Of a DNA stretch of 64,000 nucleotides, positions 10,299 through 21,860 are shown piece by piece. This stretch comes from Cryptomeria japonica. Lineage: Eukaryota; Streptophyta; Pinopsida; Cupressales; Cupressaceae. Made by a program: the position numbers and the translations under genes. The stretch lies in the NCBI RefSeq assembly GCF_030272615.1, contig NC_081406.1, forward strand, positions 471,746,400-471,810,399. Reading direction: 5' to 3'. The notes beneath the pieces are model-generated. The model made no database searches. It saw only the letters and a list, made by a program, of their open reading frames with translations, and had not been told where the DNA came from. The stretch's first letter is position 1. Each line of letters starts with the position of its first letter.

Positions 10299-11157
10299 TG
10301 ATGAGGGCGAAACCCGAGAAACATAAAAAACACAGTAAATTGCAATTAAAGAGACACAAGATATATTATTATTATTATTTGAAAGCTATCTGAAATACAT
10401 GAAAATAAGAGGAATAATCCTCTCAGCTTACAAAGTTTTCTAGAAAAACCCTTACAATAAAAAACACAACTCCCCAAAACTAACATCCAAAAACTCACAT
10501 CCCAAAAACTATTGCAAGTTTTTTTTTCAAATGAGTCCTAAATAGCCCTTTTTCCATCTTGGAGCCAAAATTACAAATAGTAAATTACCATTTGGCGAAC
10601 AAATGCCAAAACATTAAATTAGAAATATGAAAATATAGCCAGATTCAAAAATTGAAACTTTCCGAAAAATTGTCCAACCTCCGGCAGCCATAACTTTTGA
10701 TCCGGGAATCGGATTTATGAACTTTTTGAAGCGTCGAAAATCTCTTTGAGTGTAGAATATTCTATGAATCCTCTCTGTCAATTCCCGCCATTTTTGGACC
10801 CGTTTGACATCGTTTAATGCCTCAAATTTGACTTGGAAGAATTTTTTTTAGTTTTTCAGGAAATTGAAACTTTAATAACTTTCAAACTGTTAATTCTTTT
10901 GACCTGATTCTTTTTCCAATGACCTTATTTTTTCTTCCTTAATATTCTTGTAAATTTTGGGCTCCATCTTCCTTCAAATAAAAACTTGCTATTTTTGGTA
11001 GTCAGCTAGAAAAAACTTGTTAATTTTGAGAGTTGGAATCTCTTATTTGTCCAAAAGGGTATCCAGATCTGCAAAAACATTAAAGAAAACCAAAACAAAA
11101 AGAAATATTTTGGAGTGATGCGGGATTGCCCTTACACCACTGGATGCTCCTACATCA
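10299..11157 (-). repeat. Gypsy-1 3' LTR (minus strand)
   Basis: The left edge TGATGAGGGCG interrupts the Copia-2 integrase. The right edge ctacatca lies just past the Gypsy-1 coding end. On the minus strand the LTR therefore begins TGATG and ends CATCA, a 5-bp inverted repeat normal for LTR termini. It contains aggaataatcct near 10410 and the block 10708-10743 shared with the Copia-2 LTR. The second (5') LTR is not found to the right. The upstream sequence is not strongly purine-rich, so this boundary rests mainly on the termini. Confidence 0.6.
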
Positions 11158-11188
11158 GACACCCGAGGTAGATTGAGAAGTGACTCTG

Positions 11189-12148
11189 TCATGTCTCAAC
11201 TAATTGAGGAAAACCCAAACGGTCAACCTCTTCCTTGGACAGCCACAAAGAATCTTCAACAGGTCTTCCCCTCCATTTCACCAGATACTCCTCATACTGC
11301 CTGTTCCTAGTACTTTTCACATGGCTATCTAGAATTGCTTCGATCTCCTCCTCTGAAGTAGGTGTAGGAATTGTGTATTGTTCTATTGTTGTCTCCTCCT
11401 CTATGCCACCTTCATGATATTTTGTTAAGTCTGAAATGTTGAATACAGGGGAAATGTTGATTCCTTTTGGCAACTCTACCTCATATGCATTTCCAGATTC
11501 ATGCTTCTTCACTATTTTGTAGGGACCAAACTTCTTCAACTTTAACTTATTGTAGATCTCCACTAGGAACCTTTCCTTCCTCAAATGGACCATCACCTCA
11601 TCACCAACCTGGAACTCCTTATGCCTCTGTTTATAATCTGTCGTCACCTTATACTGCAGATTCATCTCATTGATGTGCTTCTTCACCTCCCATGGCCTCG
11701 CTGGTACATGTAATGGCTGATACAACCTTGCATTCTGACTTACTTCTTCAGCCATTTGGCATACTCTGCAACTTTGAAAAAAATTCTTTACATCTTGGGA
11801 TAACTGAGGCCAATAATAATGCTCACTGATGATGGAAATGGTCTTCTCTTGACCAAAATGTTCTACCACCCCTCCATTGTGCTTACCCTTGATCAAGTTC
11901 TCTCTCATGGAACTTCTAGGAATACACAACTGCCTTCCCTTAAACAACATGTCATCTTGGATTATGAAATCCAGCCATCTCGTCCTGTCCAATCCAACAG
12001 GCTCCTTACAAGCTTTCCAAGCCTTTGCAAAATCAAGATCCTTAGGATACAATCTCTTAAGTTAATTGAACCAAACCGTCTCAAGTTGCACCTTTGTCAA
12101 CAAAGTTTGCCTCCTACTAAAGGCATCTACAACTCTGTTAGACCTTCC
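11189..12148 (-). pseudogene. Gypsy-1 truncated integrase with chromodomain; catalytic core deleted
   Basis: Minus strand. After VVDAFSRR (normally the RNase H-integrase junction) comes the HHCC zinc-binding domain (H..EH near 11836, CRVCQMAEE near 11768), then HVPARPWE joins directly to VKKHINEMNLQYK near 11688. A normal integrase has about 200 residues with the DDE triad there, so the catalytic core is gone in frame. The C-terminal part follows (FQVGDEVMVHLRKERF near 11590, FGPYKIVKK near 11520), then a chromodomain (ILDSHVKSTRN, YEEYLVKWRG near 11280, DSLWLSKEEV). A single open stretch of 287 codons covers most of it; one TAA lies near 12060. Chromodomains direct integration to particular chromatin. 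Confidence 0.85.
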
Positions 12149-12829
12149 ACATGGTAAACCCTCAGGCACGTTATCAGACACAATGTTCTGAAACTCATTC
12201 AACAAGTTAACTGAAACTTCTATAGGCACCTCTTTACAATATTATCTATCAAATCTAGGAATTAAAGCATAACACATACATTCATGTTTCGAGGCTTCAA
12301 AAAAATATTTTCCCCCAATAAAACACATTCTAGGATTGCTACATAGCTTTTCTTCCACCTCCTTCAGGGGCTTCAACTTATGGCGAACTCCATCCTTTGT
12401 TAGGGTATAGGTATTTGCATGACTATCCAACTGCCATGACCTCCCTAACAACATGTGACATGAATCCATAAGTATGATGTCACAGAGTACCTCATCATGG
12501 TAGCTTCCAATCTTGAATTTCACCAAACATCGTTCATTGACCAAAACCTTGTGGTCATTCTACAACCAGGCTATTTCATATGGTTGCGAATGTTTTTCTC
12601 TCTTCAGCGTCAACTTTGTAACCATTTCTTTAGACACCAGATTATCAGTGCTCCCACTGTCAATAATCACATTACAACACTTATCCTTACATTTGCATCT
12701 GCTACAAAATAAACTATGCCTTTGATCTAGTTCTTTCTCTTCATTCATCAGGGTTCTCCTGATAACTAGGGTATCTCCCCTTTCAGCATCATCTGAATGT
12801 TCTGATTGAGTTTCCTCATCTGCATGCAC
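12149..12829 (-). pseudogene. Gypsy-1 aspartic protease region; RT and RNase H deleted
   Basis: Minus strand. The protease active site VIIDSGSTDNLVS is near 12665-12627, followed by HMLLGRSWQLDSH near 12445. The linker NEFQNIVSDNVPEGLP (about 12210-12155), which normally leads into RT, instead joins to SNRVVDAFSRR, the end of RNase H. Everything between, roughly 450 residues in related elements, is missing. The protease and integrase pieces are in the same reading frame across this junction. A TAG lies near 12559 and a TAA near 12241. Confidence 0.82.
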
Positions 12830-12856
12830 AACTCATGCTTGGCCTTCATTTCTTCT

Positions 12857-13944
12857 TCATATCATTCCTTTGCATTGTGGACATTCAAAGGCTCTATGCC
12901 CTTCTTCTCCACATTGAAAACAAGTTCCTCTGAAACCTCCTCTCCCAAACCCTTGTCCAAGCCTTCCTCTTCGTCTTCCTTTTTGTTCATCATTACTATG
13001 ATCATGAGGGCGATAAAAATTATCACCATTTTGATTGCACCTAGTACCCGCTTCATCATTTTTCTTCAGATCTTCATTTCGGCTTCCAAAAGATTTTCCA
13101 CCACCTCTGTCGCCTTGGGCTTTCCCTTTTTGCTCGCCTTCGAACCTCTTATTCGGCTTCTCTTCAACCTTCAAATCAAACTGATATGTTTCTTCAATAT
13201 TGGCCATTCTAACTAGACTCAACTCCTCTTGAATACTCGGTCTTAACCCATTCAAATAGCGGGCGACCTTCTCCTTGTTGGCCTCTGCATGTCCTATCTG
13301 ATAATTATTTTGTAAAATTTTTCTATGTACTCCTTCACAGATTTATTACCTTACTTCAACCTTTGTAATTTCTTCAGCAAATCCAGCTCATAGTCCATAG
13401 GTTTGACCTGTTTCTTCAACTTATCAACCATGTGATCCCATCCGGTGATCTTTCCATTTCCTCTCTGATTTCTGTCTAGCTGGACCTCTTACCACCAAAT
13501 ATTTGCATGACCTTTTAGTTTTGTCTTAGCAAATTTGACTCGATCTGGGTATTCTATCTCCTCATATTCAAAATATTCCTCCAACTCATTAATCCAATCA
13601 ATCAGCTCTTCTGGGTTCAGATTCCTAGAATAATTTGAAACTTCCATTTTGGGTCTCTTCCCAATCTGAGAAATGGCCCTCAACAATCAATCCTGATCTT
13701 GATCTATTGCTTCTTCCGATTCACTTGAGGATGATTCTTCAACCTCTCCTTCATCATCACTTTCTCCTCTCCTCGAATTAAACCCTCTTCTCAACTCTTC
13801 TTGCAATGCATCAATTTGTCTTTGGAGGGTTGTCAAATCCTCATTTGCCAGAGCATTTCTTTTGCCAACATTTATGGCATTAGCATTTCTTCCACCGTGC
13901 ATCACTCTTGGACGCATATTGAACACAATCGCCAATAGTGGCAT
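12857..13944 (-). pseudogene. Gypsy-1 gag with CCHC zinc knuckle
   Basis: Minus strand; MRPRVMHGGRNANAINVGKR (start about 13917) begins a chromovirus-style Gag, with a coiled-coil LTTLQRQIDALQEELRRGF and an acidic Ser/Glu tract. The capsid core LIDWINELEEYFEYEEI lies near 13600 and continues to the start of 13255-12857 (MNGLRPSIQEEL). A basic Gly/Arg-rich tail ends in a perfect zinc knuckle CFQCGEEGHRAFEC near 12920-12880. Two frames and a few stops (one TAG after ANIWW) break it. It would encode the particle protein of Gypsy-1. Confidence 0.85.
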
Positions 13945-15556
13945 GTAACCCCAAGGGCATAGTGCAAGAATGAGAACACACTATGTTAGTCAAAACACAA
14001 CAATTACCTTGAAACACTATGACCAGACCCAATGCAACATCAAATTGATCATCTGACATCATGTAGAACACATAGGGACGTTCCTTGAACATTCCACGAC
14101 ATCCCCAACTACATATTTTTCACTATCACATCAAAACATGATGGCACAACACAAATAGATACAAAACACTTCATTCCAAAAGGCCAACAACATCAATCAT
14201 GAACAAAATGTCATTATCAACTCCTGCAAACCACATCAACATCTGAAACTCAAATTGAATCACAACACAAATGATACAAACATGTCCTACAAGCTGCAAC
14301 ACTAGAAACATCAATGTGGAGAAATGCAAAGCATTTTGGATGAATCCTAACAAACCACCAGATTGCCAACAAACTACAATTACCAGCCACATTAGTTGCA
14401 ACACAAAGGAACTAAAAAGATAGGAGTGTAATGTCAATGGAGCATACATATTATATTCAAATCCACAAGACTATGTCATGAAATGCAAAGGAATACAAAA
14501 CATTCTTCCAAACTATCTTCAACATACATTCCTACAATTACTTATTCAATCTTCCAAAGACCAAAATGTCCCAAAAGTATCATAAACCATCATCCTCTAG
14601 CATACACGAGATCATCATAGTCATATCCACTTGTTTCCATGCTTATAATCCTCATCTTAGTATGATGTGATCAAGCTCATTATCAACATCAACACATCAT
14701 ACTGAGTGTAGACATCAAACACCAGAAAGGTGAACATCGATAACATAAAGCATCTACAACCATCCTTCATCTGACAACAATCTCCCCATATACTAACAAT
14801 AATCATATTTGGCATATCATCAATGGAAACACACAAGTTGCAGGTTGACATTAATGACAACAACACAACAACTGCCAATATCAAGGATTTGCGATACAGA
14901 GGGAAGCCATGCTAGTAAGATAAAGTCAAAAACCTAAAAAATTGAACTCAATTTTTCCCCCTTTTCCTTAGCCATTGTTACTTGTAAAAATAAGGGGGAC
15001 AAGGAAAGGACTAAGATGGTTTTCATGGTGTCAAATTTAATCATTAATTGATAGAGTTTCACAATTTTGAGGTTGATGAATCAAGAAAAGGGATGACCAG
15101 AACTCCAACTTTGATAAGTGACTTAGTGCAAGTTTTGAGGAGTTGAGATTCAAGAATAATTAGTGCTTCTTACACAATACCCAAATAAGAACAAGTCGTA
15201 ACTTGTAATTCCAAAAAATTACTTAGTGAAAAGATTTGAGGATTGGAGTTGAGGTTTGTCAAGGGTCATCCCACATAAGTGGGTTACAAATTTACACATG
15301 AACGAATTTTGGTCACTAATTTTTTTTTGAAAGGACCTTCAAATGAAGGAGGACATTCAATCAAATGGATTTTTATGTTCATTCGAACACCCACATCCGA
15401 ACAAATATCCTTACACTAGGGTGTTCGTTTGAAGGGTCTATCAGCCAAATATTTTATTAATAAAAATATGGGTTCACTTGAAGGGTATGACCAAAACTCT
15501 ATCACTAAAAGGGTATTGATGGGAACTCTAATGCCAAAATAGTAAGAGGAAGTTTG
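13945..15556. other. Non-coding; 14000-14930 strongly A/C-rich on the plus strand
   Basis: No credible gene. 14000-14930 is rich in phrases like caacatcaatc and acacaacaca, so one strand is A/C-rich and the other G/T-rich. The same skew occurs at 36660-37330 inside the Gypsy-2 LTR, so this may be LTR or leader sequence of a Gypsy element. No LTR boundary or copy of the Gypsy-1 3' LTR was found. 14970-15556 is unassigned and is the flank into which Copia-3 inserted. Confidence 0.4.
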
Positions 15557-15942
15557 TGTTGAAATGTGGTGACTGATCAGCAAAGTATTGTACACTCAGC
15601 ACGTATCCTTGCCGGGAGCCCCCGAGAAATTTTTTTGGGGGTATTTTTTTTGATGAAAACCGACATTGTAATAAAACCCTAAAAAGGTCGACTTTATTTT
15701 TGCCCTAAAAACGCATGTTATAAGCGATTGGGATGCTTAAGGCATTGTAAGGTTGATGTACTGTTTTTGCTGGATAATAAGAAAGATTGGACGACTGTGT
15801 ATGGTGGACGTAACCCATTCTGGGTGAACCACGTTAAATCTCTGTGTTATCTATGTCTTGTTTTATTTCTTTATCTTTTGTATTTAAATCTGCATATAAT
15901 TGTTAGTTCATATTTGCTTTGGATCTGCTTGAAACCCTAACA
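15557..15942 (+). repeat. Copia-3 5' LTR
   Basis: Starts TGTTGAAATGTGG, ends ccctaaca, and is followed by a tRNA-iMet-type site at 15945-15956 (TGGTATTAGAGC, one change from the usual TGGTATCAGAGC). Confidence 0.93.
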
Positions 15943-16002
15943 ATTGGTATTAGAGCGAAGTATTCTGTAAATTGGCAGGACTCTCATATTTGAGTGGGAG
16001 CA

Positions 16003-16878
16003 ATGGAAGATTCCAAATTCAAGGTCGAAAAGTTTAATGGCCAGAATTATCAGTTATGGAAAATGCAGATGGAGGATTACCTGTATCAAAAGGATTTGTG
16101 GCGGCCATTGGAAGGAAAGACAAAGAAAGCATCCACAATGTTAGATGAAGAGTGGGACATTTTAGATAGAAAGGCACTGGGATCCATTCGATAGTGCCTT
16201 GCACCGTCTGTAGCATTCAATATAACAGAAGCAAAAATGGTTGTAGATTTGATGGCAACATTGGCTAAGTTGTATGAAAAACCCTCTGCTTTGAATAAGG
16301 TATTTCTTATGAAGCGTTTGTTTAATTTGAAAATGAGTGAGGGAGGATCTGTAGCGGAGCACTTAAATAAATTTAAGACAATTATCAGTCAATTGTCTTC
16401 GGTAAAAATTACCTTTGCAGAAGAGGTTAGGACTCTCTTGATTTTATGTTCTTTGCTAGAAAGCTGGAATAGCTTGGTTATGGTTGTAAGTAACTCTGTC
16501 TTTGGTAAAAATACTTTGGTATTTGATGATATTGTTGGTGTTATCCTAAGCGAGGAAATGCGAAGGAAAAGCACAAGTGAGACTCCAACATCATCAAGTA
16601 GTGTTTTGAATGTGGAGAACAGAGGAAGATCAAAGGAAAGAGGAAAAGGCCCTTGGAATGAGAAGTCACGAGGGAAGTCAAATAAAGGACGCTCTCAATC
16701 TAGAGGAAAGAAAGATTGTTGGTACTGCGGAAAGTCTGGTCATCTAAAGAAAGACTGTTGGTCTCAGAAAAACAAAGAAGAAGACAAAAATGAAAATGAC
16801 AGTAAGGAAGCTAATATTGCAAGTAATGCTTTACAAGATGCTTTAATCTTATGTTTGGATAATGTTAATGATTCCTAG
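16003..16878 (+). pseudogene. Copia-3 gag
   Basis: ATG at 16003 starts MEDSKFKVEKFNGQNYQLWK, a Tnt1-like Gag. The capsid core (LYEKPSALNKVFLMKRLFNL) follows near 16270, and a basic Ser/Arg/Lys tract leads to a perfect CCHC knuckle CWYCGKSGHLKKDC near 16718-16760. One in-frame TAG at 16192-16194 and a TAG at 16876 before the protease are the only stops. The second lies where WVIDSGAS would carry a Trp. Otherwise the frame runs straight into pol. Confidence 0.92.
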
Positions 16879-19800
16879 GTAATAGATTCTGGGGCCTCAT
16901 TTCATGCTACACCCCATAGAAAATATTTTCTAGATTATGTTCAAGGTGATTTTAGACAGGTATATTTGGGTGATGATGAGCCCTGTCAAATTGTTGGAAA
17001 AGGAAAGATAAAGATCAAGTTGCAGAATGGAAATGACTAGTTTCTGCAGGAGGTAAGACATGTTCCTAACTTAAGAAGAAATTTAATTTCTGCAGGGCAA
17101 CTAGGTAGTGAAGGTTGCATAGTTACCTTCTCAGACAGTATCTGGAAGGTTAGTAAAGGATCATTAGTAGTAGCTAAAGGTGCGAAGGTAGGCACATTAT
17201 ATTTGTGTACTGGTAACACTTATTCTACCTTAGCTGCTACAGATAAAGTTACTGCAGGGACAACAACAATAGATGTTGTAAGAACAGATTCGATAATGTT
17301 GCACCATAGGCTTGGGCACATGAGTGAGAAAGGGATGAAAATCCTTCACTCCAAAAATCTATTGCCGGGACTAAAGAAGATTGATTTAGAGTTATGTGAA
17401 AACTGTGTTTATGACAAACAGAAAAGAGTCTGATTTCTCAAGGTTGGGAGAGAGAAGAAGAGTGAGAAGTTAGAGCTTATGCATTCAGATGTATGGGGAC
17501 CGGCTCAGGTATCATCTCTTGGTGGCTCTTGTTATTATGTTATTTTTATTGATGACTCAACCAGAAAAACATGGGTATATTTCCTAAAACAAAAATTAGA
17601 TGTTTTTGAAACTTTTAAGAAATGGAAAGCTTTAGTTGAGAATGAGACAGGAAAAAAGTTGAAGTGTCTCAGATCGGATAATGGAGGTGAGTATTGCAGC
17701 AAAGCATTTGAAGATTACTGCTCCTTAAATGGGATTAGAAAGCAGAAGACAGTTCCAAGAACTCCACAGGAAAATGGTGTGTCAGAGAGAATGAATAGGA
17801 CTATCATGGAATGCGCAAGGAGCATGAGATTGCATGTTGGATTGCCCTTACATTTTTGGGCAGATGCTGTACATACTGCTATCTATTTGATAAATAGAGG
17901 ACCTTCAACCCCTTTTGATGGTGGTATTCTAGAGGAGACATGGACTGGTAAAAAGGTCAATTATTATTTTCTGAAAACCTTTGGTTGTGAAGCTTTTGTC
18001 CATGTTGATAAAGAAAACAGAACCAAGCTTGATGTTAAATCTCAGAAATGTACCTTCATTGGATATGGGATAGATAAATATGGCTATCGGTTATGAGATT
18101 TTGAAAATAAGAAAATAACTATAAGTAGAGATGTTATATTCAATGAGAAGGTTATGTGTAAAGAACAGATGCAGGAAAAGAAGCATGAACAGGACAAGCA
18201 AGAATATGTGGTGTTGGATGAGATTCCTGAAAATGAAATGCCATAGGTACCTGATGCTCTTCAACAACAGAATGTCCCACAAACTCCTGCAAGTGTTAGA
18301 CATTCTATGAGGTCAAGTAGACCCCCTAAAAGATTTTCTCCTTCTTTGTATTCTATATTATTAACTGATTCTAGTGAACCAGAAGAATATGAAGAAGCAA
18401 TGCAGGTGGATGCCAAACAACAGGGAGCTAGGCATGAAAGAGGAGATGGACTCCTTGATAAAAAATAAGACTTGGGATTTAGTCCCTTTACCTGCAGAAA
18501 AAAGAGCCTTGCCTAACAAATGGGTTTATCGGCTGAAGGAGGAAGGAGGTCAGAAAAGATATAAGACCAGACTTGTGGTAAAAGGTTTTGCACAGAAAAA
18601 GGGTATAGATTATGATGAAATATTTTCTCCAGTTGTAAAACTAACTTCAATTAGAACTGTACTTAGTCTTGTGGTTGCAGATGATTTACATCTTGAACAA
18701 TTAGATGTGAAAACAGCTTTTCTCCATGGAGATTTGGAGGAGGAAATTTACATGTTGCAACCACAGGGATATGAGGTCAAAGGTAAGGAGAACTTGGTGT
18801 GCAGGTTGAAGAAAAGTTTGTATGGCCTAAAGCAAGCACCCCGACAATGGTATAAAAAATTTGATAGTTTCATGGCTGAACACGGTTATCATAGATGTCA
18901 TTCTGATCATTGTGTATATTTTAAGAGATTGAATAATGATAGTTATATTATCCTGTTGCTTTATGTTGATGACATGCTTGTTGTTGGTTCTAACATGGAA
19001 CACATAAATGATCTTAAACAGAAATTAGCCAGGTCATTTGCTATGAAGGATTTGGGTGTAGCTAAACAAATTCTAGGTATGAGGATTACACGGGAAAGAA
19101 AAAATAGAACCTTGAATATATAAAGAAAGTGTTGAAAAGATTTAACATGCAGGATGCAAAAGCAGTTAGTACACGTTTGGCTAGTCATTTCAAATTGACT
19201 AAGGAGATGTGCCCAAAGGCACAGGAAGAAGTAAAGAAAATGTCTAACATCCCGTATTCATCAGATGCTGGCAGTCTGATGTATGCAATGGTATGCACAA
19301 GGCCAGATATTGCACATGCACTGGGAGTTGTGAGCAGGTTTATGAGTAATCCGGATATGGAACATTGGAATGCTGTGAAATGGATCCTTCGGTATTTGAA
19401 AGGAACCACTACGAAGGCATTATGTTTTAAAGGATCTAATGTTGCTCTGAGTGGATTTGTTGACTCTGATCTGGCAGGTGATATTGATTCACGAAGGAGC
19501 ACTACAGGGTATGTTTTTACTATAGGGGGAACTGCAGTCAGTTGGATTTCTAGGCTGCAAAAGGTTGTTGCACTTTCAACCACTGAAGCTGAGTATGTTG
19601 CTGCTACAGAAGCCAGCAAGGAGATGATTTGGTTACAATGTTTTCTGGAAGAATTGGGTCAGACACAGGAGGATCACCCATTGTATATAGATAGCCAGAG
19701 TGCCATTCATCTTGCGAAGAACTCTGCTTTTCATTCAAGGACAAAGCACATTCAGCTCAGGTACCACTTCATCCAGACTGTTTTTGAAGAGGGTCAGTTA

Positions 19801-19908
19801 CGGCATGAGAAGATTCAAGCAAGTGAGAATCCTGTCGATATGTTCACGAAGCCAGTTCCACAGGAGAAGCTGATTTCTTCATCAGTTTTTGTTGGTCTTC
19901 TTGATTGA
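16879..19908 (+). pseudogene. Copia-3 pol: protease, integrase, RT, RNase H
   Basis: Protease VIDSGASFHATPH (16879), GAG-pre-integrase HHRLGHMSEKGMK (17302) with CENCVYDKQKRV, integrase core (IFIDDSTRKTW near 17545, LRSDNGGEYCSK near 17668, ENGVSERMNRT near 17770), RT (KWVYRLKEEGGQKRYK near 18519, [15 protein letters not shown] near 18820, YVDD at 18962-18973) and RNase H (SDLAGDIDSRRSTTGY near 19464, STTEAEYVAATEAS near 19576, RTKHIQLRYHF, DMFTKPVPQEK). Frame 1 to about 18400, frame 2 to about 19110, then frame 1. Stops: TAG at 17037 and 18244, TGA at 17431 and 18094. Most sit where Trp, Arg or Gln codons would be one transition away. Confidence 0.93.
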
Positions 19909-19984
19909 TAATTGTGGAATTTATACCAGTCGAGTCCTAGTGTTTTATCTAGCAGATGTTGCATGTACAGTGGTGTCATGTAAT

Positions 19985-20044
19985 ATCAGTCTCCAAGTGG
20001 GAGATTGTTCGGTGTGGAGCCTGATCAGTCTCCAAGTGGGAGAT
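19985..20044 (+). promoter_or_regulatory. Copia-3 duplicated polypurine-tract segment
   Basis: The phrase atcagtctccaagtgggaga occurs at 19985 and again at 20024, a 39-bp direct repeat that duplicates the polypurine tract aagtgggaga. Only the second copy adjoins the LTR that pairs with the 5' LTR. Confidence 0.7.
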
Positions 20045-20472
20045 TGTTAAAATGTGGCGACTGATCAGCAAAGTACTGTACACTCAGCACGTATCCTTGT
20101 CGGGGTCTGAGGCTGAGTCGGGCCTCGGGCAGGGGTTCAGGAGCGGGAGCCCTCGAGAAATTTTTTTTTGGGTATTTTTTTGATAAAAACTGACATTGTA
20201 ATAAAACCCTAAAAAGGCCAACTTTGTTTTTGCCCTAAAAACGCATGTTATAAGCGGCTAGGATGCTTAAGGCATTGTAAGGTTGATGTACTTTTTTTGT
20301 TGTATAATAAGAAAGATTGGACGACTGTGTATGGTGGACGTAACTCATTCTGGGTGAACCAAGTTAAATCTATGTGTTATCTGTGTCCTGTTTTATTTCT
20401 TTATCTTTTGTATTTAAATCTGCATATAATTGTTAGTTCATATTTGCTTCGGATCTGCTTGAAACCCTAACA
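20045..20472 (+). repeat. Copia-3 3' LTR
   Basis: Starts TGTTAAAATGTGG and ends ccctaaca, followed by the TSD GTTTG. It carries a GC-rich segment near 20102-20150 (gaggctgagtcgggcctcgg) that the 5' LTR has lost. Confidence 0.93.
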
Positions 20473-20796
20473 GTTTGGAACTTTGAGGAATTGCACATAC
20501 TTTTGAATTTGAACAAAATGTGGAATAAGAGCAAGTGACTACAAGGTTGAAGTTTAGATGAAAGGCATGACAACAAGAAAAAGTTTTACAGCTCCAAAAA
20601 AGCAACGGAACAAGGTTGAATTGGAAAAAAGTCATACCACAAATGGCAACTCTAAAAGTTTGACAAGTTAGACGTCCCTTAGACATTTGAATGTGTTAGG
20701 ATTAAGGTACCATCTACCTTGTAAATCCTATAACATGGTTCCAATATCATTGGAAAGTATCCTAAGGCAATCAGGGTCTATTAGAAAAAAAAAAAA
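20473..20796. other. Unassigned flank of Copia-3
   Basis: This continues the sequence that was split by Copia-3 (with 14970-15556). No ORF or repeat family recognised. An A12 run ends it near 20798. Confidence 0.4.
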
Positions 20797-21860
20797 TTGT
20801 AATATTTATTCTCACTATTGTTTGTAATACATTCATAAGGGATGATGGGTTCCACTAGCAGCGATAAAGGTGGGTTGTGAACACGTTTATTTAAATATTG
20901 TTTTCCCCACATGTGGACACCTATAATTTGATAGTTAATAATGTAGAAAGTGGACAACAAAGTGACCTTTAGACTCCTCAAAGTGAGGGCTTGGAAGAGG
21001 CAACATGTGTCTCTTGGTATTTCGTCATTTATTACATTTAATGTAACGTTTATCTTGCAAGATTGTGAATCCAAGTTGGAGAGAAAGTATTGGAGCCAAA
21101 ATTGGTATTTTCAACTTTCATGGAAGTAATCCAAAGGTTTTGATCATTTGGAATGAAGATCCTTCTTTGGACACCTTTATTTGTGGTTTTGGAGCTTCTT
21201 CCATCCATTAAAGTTGGCTATTTGGAAGTAGAATATATGAAATGAAGAAAAGTTGAATGTAGAGTTAATCTACGGGATCAAGGATAGGTGGAAGGCATAA
21301 GGAGATTTTTCATAGGTAGACAAGTGTTTCCATGTTGGAGGAAAAGAGGTAAATGGATGCAAATTTATTGTAATCACATTTATTATAGATAATGCTTACT
21401 TGGTCTCTCTTCTCGGTAGAGGTTTTTTTACCGCAAGGGTTTCTCCATGTGAATCCTATGTTATGTGATTTTCTTATGTTACTAATTTGTGCATCTTTGA
21501 TTCTATCTTGTGGTGATGGTATTATTTATTTATTGTTTTTATTAGTTCATATAAGATAGTTTTATTAAGCATGATATGTAGCTCCTAACATCCTATAAAT
21601 TTAGGTCTTTGGAAGTAGAATGTATGGAATGGGGAAAAGTTGAATGTAGAGTTAACCTACAGGAACAAGGATAGGTGTGAAGCATAAGCAAGTTGTTCAT
21701 AGGCACACAAGTGCTTCCATGTTGGAGAAAAAGAGGAGAATGGAAGTAAATGTATTGTAATCACATTTATTATTGATAATGCTTACTTGGTCTCTCTTCT
21801 TGATGGAGTTTTTTTTTTCTCGCAAGGGTTTCTCCATGTAAAGCTTATGTTATGTGATGT
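20797..21860 (+). repeat. Dispersed LTR-like repeat, copy 1, with internal duplication
   Basis: 20797-21335 matches 58488-59010 over its whole length, for example tttgtaatacattcataagg and cccacatgtggac in both. Within this copy, 21220-21463 is repeated at 21612-21859 (about 245 bp, both ending near gtttctccatgt...gttatgtgat). The phrase ccgcaagggtttctccatgt resembles plant LTR ends, so the family is probably LTRs, but no coding region is attached. Confidence 0.7.

Larger units (their letters stand above)
10299..13944 (-). mobile_element. Gypsy-1: domain-deleted chromodomain Ty3/Gypsy derivative
   Basis: Gag, protease, integrase zinc finger and chromodomain are present in normal order with a 3' LTR, while RT-RNase H and the integrase catalytic core are absent. 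From about 13255 to 11189 the pieces share one main frame. The element lies inside Copia-2. Either two independent in-frame deletions occurred or a non-autonomous lineage was already in this form when it inserted; a search for more copies would decide. Confidence 0.75.
15557..20472 (+). mobile_element. Copia-3: complete Tork/Tnt1-like Copia element with TSD
   Basis: LTRs at 15557-15942 (386 bp) and 20045-20472 (428 bp) bracket a primer site, gag, pol and polypurine tract. The 5-bp direct repeat GTTTG at 15552-15556 and 20473-20477 is the target duplication, so both ends are exact. The 5' LTR lacks about 42 bp near 15620 present in the 3' LTR at about 20102-20150. RT reads LLYVDDMLVVG, which fits Tork-type elements. 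ORFs are broken by stops and two frameshifts. Confidence 0.95.

Noticed and set aside
12806-13216. Plus-strand 136-codon ORF with hydrophobic stretches
   Set aside because: It is the antisense shadow of the Gypsy-1 gag and zinc knuckle, which have clear motifs on the minus strand.
13945-14970. 5' LTR of Gypsy-1
   Set aside because: No match to the 3' LTR at 10299-11157 and no TGATG/CATCA termini were found.
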